This document shows positions 1 through 5,292 of a DNA stretch of 12,838 bases, piece by piece. Position 1 is the stretch's first letter. Every line of letters starts with the position of its first letter. The position numbers and the translations under genes are program-made. Below the pieces are notes generated by a model. That model was not told the origin of the DNA. It did not search any database and worked only from the letters and a program-made list of their open reading frames with translations. The stretch is from JBFMAE01 sp040756085 (GTDB lineage: Bacteria > Desulfobacterota > BSN033 > UBA1163): positions 1 to 12,838 of the forward strand of contig JBFMAE010000240.1 in NCBI GenBank assembly GCA_040756085.1, read 5' to 3'.

Positions 1-906
1 CTGGGCCAGGGCGAACATCCCGGACACAATGATCGTAAAAGAAGCGAAATAGGCTAAGGCGAGCCAGAGGTTCAAATCGGAGAGGAGTTTGGGACCGAAG
101 ACATACAGGACAACCCGTAACACACAAAAGACCCCTGCTTTGACCACGGCTACCGCATGGAGTAAAGCGCTAACCGGGGTTGGAGCCACCATGGCAGTGG
201 GGAGCCATTCATGGATGGGCATCAGGGCTGCTTTGGTCCCAAAACCCAGAATAAAGGTGATAAAAAGAAGGCAAAGCATGGTGTCTGAACCATGCCCCTG
301 GAGAAATCCTCCAGCGTTGAAATCGAGCGTTCCAGTTAGGTAGTAGGTCAGTCCGATGGAAAAAAAGATCAGCGTGGCACCTGTCAAGAGGTAGGCCAGA
401 TATTTTCTCCCTCCCTGAATGGCTTCGAGAGTCTCCTTATGGGCCACGAGAGGAAAGGTGGAAACCGTCAAGACCTCGTAGAAGACGAAAAGGGTGATCA
501 GGTTACTGGCAAAGGCAACGCCCAGCGCTCCATTGAGGGCGAGGGCAAAACAGAAGAAAAATCTTGTCTGGGCATGTGCCTGGAGGCCTCTCATATATCC
601 GATGGAATAGACGGAAGTAGCGATCCAAAGGACAGAGGCCAACAGTGCAAAGAAAAGCCCAAAGGCATCGATCCTGAATTGAAAAGCCACTCCGGGGAAA
701 AGACCGATCAGGGTGCATTCAATCGTTTTCCCCTCCAGGATGGTGGGGATCATCGAGGCAGCAATAGAAAATTTGGTCACGGAGGCTAAGAGCGTCCAGA
801 ACTCTCTGAGGTTTCTTTTCCGTTCTCCGGTGAAAAGGATGAGAAGAGCTGCGATGGCTGAAACAAGAATAGCCAGGAGCGGCCTGATGGAAGTGACGAC
901 TTCCAC
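1..906 (-). CDS. Mrp/Mbh-type Na+/H+ antiporter large subunit (NuoL/MrpA-N/MrpD family), 3' end outside window
   Basis: This is an integral membrane subunit of the proton-translocating antiporter family (PF00361) shared by Mrp, Mbh and complex I. It should carry ion translocation in the Mrp-type complex encoded upstream. The 302 visible residues are strongly hydrophobic. They include the TM5-type segment with Glu144 in FVFYEVLTVSTFPL, Lys225 in GTKAALMPIHEWLP, and the signature APTPVSALLHAVAVVKAG with His250 and Lys256. That last motif resembles NuoL and the MrpA N-terminus more than MrpD. The GTG at 906-904 is chosen because GGAGG (914-918) lies 7 nt before it; no better ATG is available. 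An 18-nt gap separates it from the preceding antiporter gene. The reading frame stays open to base 1, so the C-terminal helices are not seen. It could be the MrpA N-terminal counterpart or an MbxH'-like second H subunit; the family is sure, the paralogue is not. Confidence 0.9.
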   Translation of the reverse strand, partial: MEVVTSIRPLLAILVSAIAALLILFTGERKRNLREFWTLLASVTKFSIAASMIPTILEGKTIECTLIGLFPGVAFQFRIDAFGLFFALLASVLWIATSVYSIGYMRGLQAHAQTRFFFCFALALNGALGVAFASNLITLFVFYEVLTVSTFPLVAHKETLEAIQGGRKYLAYLLTGATLIFFSIGLTYYLTGTLDFNAGGFLQGHGSDTMLCLLFITFILGFGTKAALMPIHEWLPTAMVAPTPVSALLHAVAVVKAGVFCVLRVVLYVFGPKLLSDLNLWLALAYFASFTIIVSGMFALAQ

Positions 907-924
907 GCCTGAACCTCCAGTCTT

Positions 925-2418
925 TTAAAAACCTGCCGGGATGGCGAACTGGATCATAGCAGAAACTATTTTTCCGCTCAACATCCCGACGGAGAATATC
1001 CCTGCGGTCAGCAGAAGTATTGGAATCAACATACTGAGAGGGGCTTCATCGATCATCACCCCCTCCTCTTTCCTTTCTTCATGATCGCCAAGGGCAGGTT
1101 TAAAATAGGTATGCTCTATGACCCGGAAGAAAAGGATGGCATTGAGAAGGCTGCTGACAAGCAAGATGGCGGCGAACCACCACTGTTTTCCATCCATGGC
1201 CCCTAAGACAAGATACCACTTGCTAAAAAAACCGCAGGTGGGCGGAATTCCAATGATGGAAAGGGCCGCGATCACAAAGGCGGCCATCGTGATGGGCATC
1301 TTCTTGTGCAATCCAGTGAGTTGCCCCATTTTTCGGCCCCATCCTTTGAAGGTGATTGCCCCTACGACCAAGAAAAGAGATGCCATCATCAAGGCATCGT
1401 TCATAATATGGAGAAGGGTCCCAGTGAGAGCATTCCTGTTCCCTAACCCCACACCTAAAGCAAGGTATCCCACTTCCGCAATCAGAACATAGGCAAGCAT
1501 CCTTTTTAAGTCAGTTTGAGCCAACGCCAAGATACCGCCAAAGAGAATAGCGGAGGCTGCCACCCAACAGAGCAGAGGGGCGGCAGGTATCCATTCCCTC
1601 GAGAAGGAAGGGCTGAAAACCGAATACATGATTCGAATCAACACATAGGCCCCTACTTTTGTCGTTATAGGAGCAACCAGAGAACTGACCGCGGAAGGGG
1701 CATAGGTATATCCGTCGGGCAGCCATACATGTAAGGGGAAGAGGGCCATTTTGATGAAAACACCTACGATAAAGAAGGCAAAAGCCATGAGGACGACCTT
1801 TGAATGGTATAGAGGGGGTAACAAACGGGACAGGTCAGCCATGTTGAGCGATCCGGTTACGATGTAGAGATATCCGACGCCGAGCAGATAGAAGCAGGCA
1901 CCGATGGTCCCGTAGATCATATAATTAAAGCTGGCAAAAGGCGCGCCATCTTCTCCGATCGCGATGAGGGCATATCCGGCGAGAGAGGCGATTTCAAGGA
2001 AGACATAGAGGTTAAACACATCACCCGTCACCACGATTCCCAAAAGGCCTGTCACCTGGAGGAGGTAAAGGCAACAGAAGTACACCGTCTTTTCAGGGAA
2101 CTCCTTTTCCACCATCCGTCTGGAGGAGATCCCGATCAGGAGGCTGATCGAAGACACGATCACGGCGACGTAGGCATTGAGATGGTCTATCACATATTCA
2201 ATCCCCCAAGGAGGATCCCAGTTCCCGAGATGGTAATGGAGCGTGCCGTGTGCCATCACCCTGTTTAAAATAGCAAAGGATGAGAAGGCGGAAACGGCAA
2301 GGGCGATCACCATCCATGGATAGCAAAGGCTTCTCCTCCACCATCCGGCTATGATGATGAAAAAAGCGGAGATCAGGGGAACGGTGATGATTAAAATCGG
2401 AAACGGGAGGGTGGTCAT
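925..2418 (-). CDS. mrpD: Na+/H+ antiporter subunit D (MrpD/MbhH-like)
   Basis: A 497-residue polytopic membrane protein of the PF00361 antiporter family, full length for MrpD. Visible functional residues are Glu142 in NLYVFLEIASLAGYAL, Lys223 in FIKMALFPLHVWLPDGY, Lys254 in TTKVGAYVL and Lys400 in GIPPTCGFFSKW. These correspond to the conserved charged residues of the proton path in MrpD and NuoL/M/N. The APSAVSSLVAPITTKVG stretch is the MrpD-type version of this motif, unlike the NuoL-type version in the next gene. One oddity is the segment LLHIMNDALMMASLF (residues 335-349), where relatives such as NuoL have His and Lys; here those places are Asp341 and Met345. The ATG start overlaps the mrpC stop in an ATGA, which suggests translational coupling. 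No strong Shine-Dalgarno is seen. Confidence 0.95.
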   Translation of the reverse strand: MTTLPFPILIITVPLISAFFIIIAGWWRRSLCYPWMVIALAVSAFSSFAILNRVMAHGTLHYHLGNWDPPWGIEYVIDHLNAYVAVIVSSISLLIGISSRRMVEKEFPEKTVYFCCLYLLQVTGLLGIVVTGDVFNLYVFLEIASLAGYALIAIGEDGAPFASFNYMIYGTIGACFYLLGVGYLYIVTGSLNMADLSRLLPPLYHSKVVLMAFAFFIVGVFIKMALFPLHVWLPDGYTYAPSAVSSLVAPITTKVGAYVLIRIMYSVFSPSFSREWIPAAPLLCWVAASAILFGGILALAQTDLKRMLAYVLIAEVGYLALGVGLGNRNALTGTLLHIMNDALMMASLFLVVGAITFKGWGRKMGQLTGLHKKMPITMAAFVIAALSIIGIPPTCGFFSKWYLVLGAMDGKQWWFAAILLVSSLLNAILFFRVIEHTYFKPALGDHEERKEEGVMIDEAPLSMLIPILLLTAGIFSVGMLSGKIVSAMIQFAIPAGF

Positions 2419-2786
2419 CGTCTCAGTGCTAAAATTTCATCTTCCTCAAGGGTTTTATATCTACGATAAATCATCAGGAGAAGAGCAAGAGCTACCCCAA
2501 AGGTGCTCACCATCACCACGATAGCGGTCAGCATGAGCACATGGGGTAGGGGATTTATATATTGGGTGGCCCCAATGGCCTGAAGGGTTTCTCCATGTCC
2601 GTTGAGGACAATGGGAATGGTTCCCCCATGTTTAGATCCAGTCGAAATGAAGTAGAGAATGATGGAGGTTTGAAAGATATTCATCCCCACGAGCTTTTTG
2701 ACCAAATTCTTTTTGCCGATCATGGCATAGAAGCCTATCATCATCAGGATGATGTAGATCCAGTAATTGTATTTTCCGATGATCAT
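2415..2786 (-). CDS. mrpC: Na+/H+ antiporter subunit C (MrpC/MbhG, NuoK-like)
   Basis: A small membrane protein of the NuoK/MnhC family (PF00420), about 123 residues with three hydrophobic helices. Family hallmarks are LVGMNIFQTSIILYF in the second helix and INPLPHVLMLTAIVVMVSTFGVALAL in the third. In many relatives the position after PLP is Gln rather than His. MrpC packs between MrpD and the small subunits in known Mrp structures. The ATG at 2786 was chosen because the protein then begins MIIGKYNYW like other MrpC proteins. A TTG two codons upstream (2792) is an alternative with a weak AAGGGG ten bases before it. Longer forms would overlap mrpB by about 38 nt and add a charged, non-homologous N-terminus. 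The gene follows the mrpB stop by 13 nt and ends in an ATGA overlap with mrpD. Confidence 0.9.
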   Translation of the reverse strand: MIIGKYNYWIYIILMMIGFYAMIGKKNLVKKLVGMNIFQTSIILYFISTGSKHGGTIPIVLNGHGETLQAIGATQYINPLPHVLMLTAIVVMVSTFGVALALLLMIYRRYKTLEEDEILALRR

Positions 2787-2799
2787 CTCCAACTTATTT

Positions 2800-3249
2800 C
2801 TACCCCTTTTCGTTCCCGTTAAATGAGGAAAGGTCAAGAAAGATAGAAATCATGACGGCCATGACGGTGATCCCCACACCGACCTCTATGCCGAGGATTC
2901 CCATATATCGAGCGGAGACCGGATTGAGGAATAAAATTTTATGGAGCGTGCTGTAATCTAAATATGTTCCCCCCAAGATCATGCAGACAGCTCCGATCCC
3001 TGAATAGACGATCAGCCCCAAACTAATGAAGAGGAGGTTTCCCTTCTGGCTCATCCGTTTCTTTATCTCCTCGACATCATAGGACAGGCATAGGAGGATA
3101 AAACTTGCCCCTAATATCACCCCTCCCTGAAACCCTCCACCCGGGCTACCATGTCCGTGGGCAATTACATAAAGCCCATAAATTTGGATAAAGGGGATGA
3201 GGAGTCTGCAGACGGTCTGGATGATCACGTCATCAAAACGAGCGATCAC
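2800..3249 (-). CDS. mrpB: Na+/H+ antiporter subunit B (MrpB/MbhF, MnhB domain)
   Basis: A 149-residue membrane protein of the MnhB family (PF04039). The diagnostic stretch is LLIPFIQIYGLYVIAHGHGSPGGGFQGGVILGASF, followed by further hydrophobic segments and a short charged tail, SSFNGNEKG. MrpB is a structural membrane subunit of Mrp antiporters and of the Mbh sodium module. The start is set at the GTG 3249-3247. This GTG forms a GTGA overlap with the stop of the preceding gene and has AGGAGG (3258-3263) 8 nt upstream. An ATG ten codons earlier at 3279 has no such ribosome site and would place the start well inside the neighbour. The MnhB protein usually begins close to its first helix, which fits the shorter form. 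Confidence 0.93.
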   Translation of the reverse strand: MIARFDDVIIQTVCRLLIPFIQIYGLYVIAHGHGSPGGGFQGGVILGASFILLCLSYDVEEIKKRMSQKGNLLFISLGLIVYSGIGAVCMILGGTYLDYSTLHKILFLNPVSARYMGILGIEVGVGITVMAVMISIFLDLSSFNGNEKG

Positions 3250-3518
3250 GGTCTGAACCTCCTGATCAGAAGGATGCATGCAATTCCTGCAGTGAAGATG
3301 ACCGTCGTCTCTCCCAATGTGTCATATCCCCTGTAATCCGCAAGGACCGATGTCACCATATTGGGGACGGCAGTTTCTTCCATTGTTTTTTCGATATACC
3401 TGGGTGAAACATGGAGGCTGGCCGGGGATTGGGGATCTCCCCAATTAGGCATATCTCCCGTTCCATAGACGAGAAGCGCTCCCGTCAGACATACGGCCAT
3501 CAAGGCAATCCGTTTCAA
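3246..3518 (-). CDS. MbhE-like subunit (MrpA C-terminal domain as a separate gene)
   Basis: A 90-residue protein matching the MbhE domain (PF20501), which in Bacillus-type Mrp systems is fused to the C-terminus of MrpA. It has an N-terminal helix (IALMAVCLTGALLVYG) and an extracytoplasmic-type loop with WGDPQSPAS. The hallmark NMVTSVLADYRGYDTLGETTVIFTAGIAC follows and runs into a final helix ending IRRFRP. The start is taken as TTG 3518-3516, which overlaps the mbhD-like stop in TTGA and has AGGAGG 8 nt upstream. The open frame extends upstream to 3641, but that extension reads out of frame over the mbhD-like gene and gives a Gly/Arg-rich sequence with no family resemblance. It ends in a GTGA overlap with mrpB. 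In Mbh structures this subunit helps link the antiporter subunits. Confidence 0.88.
   Translation of the reverse strand: MKRIALMAVCLTGALLVYGTGDMPNWGDPQSPASLHVSPRYIEKTMEETAVPNMVTSVLADYRGYDTLGETTVIFTAGIACILLIRRFRP
3258..3263 (-). promoter_or_regulatory. Shine-Dalgarno deciding the mrpB GTG start
   Basis: On the minus strand this reads AGGAGG, 8 nt before the GTG at 3249. It lies inside the last codons of the upstream mbhE-like gene, so mrpB is probably translated by ribosomes finishing that gene. Confidence 0.75.
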
Positions 3519-3760
3519 TCCTTCGTCCTCCTGGTTGTTTTTAAAATGGCGGCGATGAAAAATACGGTACTCACTCCCGCCCCCACCGAAGCCTCGGTGA
3601 AAGCAACATCGACCGCCCCCATCTCTGCCCAGAGGAGGCACATAAAGAAACTGTAGGCACCAAAAATAATCGCTGAGCTTAAAAGATCTTTCACCGTAAT
3701 GGCGGCGATAGCGCAGATGATCACAAAGGCAAGAAGGATGAGGTCAAGCTGCCAGACCAA
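3515..3760 (-). CDS. MbhD-like subunit (DUF4040, part of MrpA C-terminus)
   Basis: An 81-residue membrane protein of the MbhD/DUF4040 family (PF13244), another part of the MrpA C-terminal region encoded on its own. Two or three helices are visible. The family motif LLWAEMGAVDVAFTEASVGAGVSTVFFIAAI carries the conserved acidic residues (Glu, Asp and a second Glu) on a membrane segment thought to lie on the ion path. The TTG at 3760-3758 is the likely start: it lies one base after the mrpG stop, with AGGAGG (3768-3773) 7 nt upstream, and no ATG gives the full first helix. Its stop overlaps the TTG of the mbhE-like gene. The MbhD-MbhE-MrpB order is that of Mbh operons. Confidence 0.9.
   Translation of the reverse strand: MVWQLDLILLAFVIICAIAAITVKDLLSSAIIFGAYSFFMCLLWAEMGAVDVAFTEASVGAGVSTVFFIAAILKTTRRTKD
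3527..3532 (-). promoter_or_regulatory. Shine-Dalgarno deciding the mbhE-like TTG start
   Basis: AGGAGG on the minus strand, 8 nt before the TTG at 3518 and within the end of the mbhD-like gene. It supports a TTG start that overlaps the upstream stop codon. Confidence 0.7.
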
Positions 3761-3761
3761 T

Positions 3762-4091
3762 TTATTTCCTCCTCACTTCAACATCTTTGATCGGTTCTCC
3801 ATCCTTGACCCAGGGGGGGATTCCAGAATCGAATGCCCCTCTCAACAGGGCATGGGTGGCTGTTGGACTGGTGAGGAACACAAAAACAGCAATAAATAGA
3901 ATTTTAATACTGATCAATGTAAATCCACTGTAAAGTGCCAGACCAACCAGAGACAACAGGGTCCCTAAGGTATCACTTTTTCCGGTCGCATGCATCCTTG
4001 AATAAAAATCAGGGAAACGCAAAAATCCAACGGTTCCTGTCAGAAAGAAGAAGGTTCCAGCCGAGATTAGGAATATTGCCAATATGGTCAT
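3762..4091 (-). CDS. mrpG: Na+/H+ antiporter subunit G (MrpG/MbhC)
   Basis: A 109-residue MnhG-family protein (PF03334) with three hydrophobic helices. The family signature GTVGFLRFPDFYSRMHATGKSDTLGTLLSLVGLAL covers residues of about 19-53. A third helix (IKILFIAVFVFLTSPTATHALLRGAF) is followed by a hydrophilic tail of about 20 residues. The ATG at 4091-4089 directly follows the mrpF TAA with no gap, and AGGGGA lies 8 nt upstream, so this start is well supported. MrpG is one of the small membrane subunits (E, F, G) that form the periphery of the Mrp complex. It ends one base before the TTG of the next gene. Confidence 0.95.
   Translation of the reverse strand: MTILAIFLISAGTFFFLTGTVGFLRFPDFYSRMHATGKSDTLGTLLSLVGLALYSGFTLISIKILFIAVFVFLTSPTATHALLRGAFDSGIPPWVKDGEPIKDVEVRRK
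3768..3773 (-). promoter_or_regulatory. Shine-Dalgarno for the mbhD-like TTG start
   Basis: AGGAGG on the minus strand, embedded in the last codons of mrpG and 7 nt before the TTG at 3760. It decides the start of the mbhD-like gene. Confidence 0.75.
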
Positions 4092-4358
4092 TTATGCCGT
4101 CCCCTTTCTCTGGAAATATTTTGCTGCTGCCAGGGTCACAATAAAATTGAGCAGGGCATAGACCAGGGAGATATCGACGAACATGTCTATTCTACGATAT
4201 AAAAATCCGATAAGAACCAGGATGACGAGGGTTTTTGTGCCAATGACACTGGTTCCGATTAACCTGTTGAAGATCCCTGGTCCATAGACCACCCGGTACA
4301 GGCAGATCAATACCAAAAGACCCAGTATCAGGCCATTGGCAAGAAAGAAATTCTCCAA
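4092..4358 (-). CDS. mrpF: Na+/H+ antiporter subunit F (MrpF/MbhB)
   Basis: An 88-residue MrpF-family protein (PF04066), the usual length for the family, with three helices. Recognisable parts are LICLYRVVYGPGIFNRLIGTSVIGTKTLVIL and RRIDMFVDISLVYALLNFIVTLAAAKYF, where the DIS/ALLNF stretch is typical. MrpF is needed for Mrp assembly and antiport in studied systems. The start is set at TTG 4358-4356 because AAGGAGG (4365-4371) lies 6 nt upstream and the mrpE stop ends one base away. An ATG at 4403 would overlap mrpE by 44 nt, has no comparable ribosome site and adds a non-family N-terminus. It is followed without a gap by mrpG. Confidence 0.92.
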   Translation of the reverse strand: MENFFLANGLILGLLVLICLYRVVYGPGIFNRLIGTSVIGTKTLVILVLIGFLYRRIDMFVDISLVYALLNFIVTLAAAKYFQRKGTA

Positions 4359-4359
4359 G

Positions 4360-4845
4360 TCAATCCTCCTTATAAATGCGATCGACCCTATCTTCCATCT
4401 CACCGGTTAATAGATCTTCAGCCACCTTCTTATCGATGGCGTGTACATAAAAAGACGCCTCTTTAAAAAGAACCGTAATCGTACCCGGGGTCAGGGTGAT
4501 GGAATTGGCAAAAGTGGTCAGGGAGATATCCGTCTTCAATTTTATCTTAAATCTTATGATACGAGGGTCGATCAACCTGTCCATTTTCGGATGTAATACC
4601 AAATAGGCCACATGAATATTGGCTAATAGGATTTGGTAGAAAAGCCATGGGAGGTATTTCATAAACCGGAGGATTTGGAGAAGATGTCTTTTCCCGGCTT
4701 TTTTTTCAATAAAAAGTAGATCTCTGGAGAGATAAGCCACAATTATACAGGAGATAACCCCCAAAGACAAATGAAAAAGGTCAAGCTGTCCCGAGAGGAA
4801 AATCCAAAACCCGTATAGGATGATGAAAGTGATTAGAAAGACCAT
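4360..4845 (-). CDS. mrpE: Na+/H+ antiporter subunit E (MrpE/MbhA)
   Basis: A 161-residue MNHE-family protein (PF01899), full length. It has two or three N-terminal helices (VFLITFIILYGFWIFLSG, LGVISCIIVAYLS, and a segment near FMKYLPWLFYQILLANIHVAYLVL). A cytoplasmic domain follows with the family hallmark TTFANSITLTPGTITV and ends in a charged tail. MrpE is the first gene of the operon here, as mbhA is in Mbh operons. The ATG at 4845 is the only sensible start in frame. No clear Shine-Dalgarno precedes it, in contrast to the downstream genes. The promoter at 4877-4906 would give a leader of about 25 nt. Its stop is one base from the mrpF TTG. Confidence 0.94.
   Translation of the reverse strand: MVFLITFIILYGFWIFLSGQLDLFHLSLGVISCIIVAYLSRDLLFIEKKAGKRHLLQILRFMKYLPWLFYQILLANIHVAYLVLHPKMDRLIDPRIIRFKIKLKTDISLTTFANSITLTPGTITVLFKEASFYVHAIDKKVAEDLLTGEMEDRVDRIYKED
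4365..4371 (-). promoter_or_regulatory. Strong Shine-Dalgarno deciding the mrpF TTG start
   Basis: AAGGAGG on the minus strand, inside the end of mrpE and 6 nt before TTG 4358. It is close to a perfect anti-16S match and outweighs the upstream ATG. Confidence 0.8.
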
Positions 4846-4876
4846 ATCGAAAACAGCACCACTGTGAGCATTAAAA

Positions 4877-4906
4877 ATTATAAATAAAACAAAGAATGAA
4901 TATCAA
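4877..4906 (-). promoter_or_regulatory. Sigma70-type promoter of the mrp operon
   Basis: On the minus strand TTGATA (4901-4906) is followed by an 18-nt spacer and a perfect TATAAT (4877-4882). Transcription would start near 4870, about 25 nt before mrpE. A second TTGACA at 4921-4926 has only a poor -10 partner (TATTCA at 18 nt) and may be an accessory or chance site. Confidence 0.75.
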
Positions 4907-4979
4907 ACTCAGGAACGGGTTGTCAAGGTATTTAAGAGACCCAAATCCCGATTTAGAAAAGAAAAGCCCTTACCCAACC

Positions 4980-5103
4980 TGTCATTGCGAGCACCTGAAA
5001 GGTGCGTGGCAATCTCACCCGCTTCGACTGCGAAGCGAGGCGAGCCCAAAAGACCGAGATTGCTTCATTTCATTCGCCTGCCTACCGCAGGCAGGCAATG
5101 ACA
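4980..5103. repeat. Composite palindromic repeat element (TCATTGC...GCAATGA type)
   Basis: A 124-bp element bounded by the inverted ends TGTCATTGC (4980-4988) and GCAATGACA (5095-5103). Inside is a second inverted pair, GCAATCTC (5009-5016) and GAGATTGC (5056-5063). Three local hairpins are nested within it: GCACCT/AGGTGC at 4991-5005, CGCTTCG/CGAAGCG at 5020-5037, and GCCTGCCT/AGGCAGGC at 5076-5096. The short frames that cross it are not genes. Elements of this look occur as dispersed intergenic repeats in several bacterial groups; only one copy lies in this window. It sits in the 447-nt divergent gap between the mrpE and ktrB starts. Confidence 0.8.
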
Positions 5104-5126
5104 CCTTCTAAATCGGAATTTGGGAG

Positions 5127-5156
5127 AGAGATTTCTGAAAAAGTCCAGAAATCTCT
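5127..5156. repeat. 11-bp perfect hairpin upstream of ktrB
   Basis: AGAGATTTCTG (5127-5137) and CAGAAATCTCT (5146-5156) form a perfect stem with an 8-nt loop. No U-tract follows on either strand, so it is not a standard terminator. It lies upstream of the ktrB promoter, so if it acts it would do so as DNA, for example as a dyad operator. Confidence 0.6.
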
Positions 5157-5228
5157 GATCACAAGGGTTAGGACCCGATTACACCTGGAGAGCGTATAGT
5201 AGTTTTTCAGAGCCCTCTTTTTCTTTGA

Positions 5229-5257
5229 TTGACAGTCCAGTGATTTTTCAGTAAAGT
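5229..5257 (+). promoter_or_regulatory. Sigma70-type promoter of the ktr/trk block
   Basis: TTGACA (5229-5234) is a perfect -35 box. A 17-nt spacer leads to TAAAGT (5252-5257), 4 of 6 matches to TATAAT. Transcription would start near 5264, about 29 nt before the ktrB ATG. Confidence 0.65.
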
Positions 5258-5292
5258 CTATCCTGACCGCAGATAGATGGTTTGAAGTATCG

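Noticed and set aside
439..928. Plus-strand open frames at 439-789 and 713-928
   Set aside because: They are antisense to the well-supported antiporter gene and give low-complexity charged sequences without family resemblance.
4980..5103. CRISPR array or tRNA gene in the repeat-rich gap
   Set aside because: There are no regularly spaced direct repeats, and the hairpins do not form a cloverleaf with T-loop or CCA-end signals.
5157..5292. Riboswitch or other structured leader for ktrB
   Set aside because: The promoter leaves a leader of only about 29 nt, too short for a K+ or c-di-AMP riboswitch. Only a 6-bp stem (TCTATC/GATAGA, 5257-5277) is seen there.
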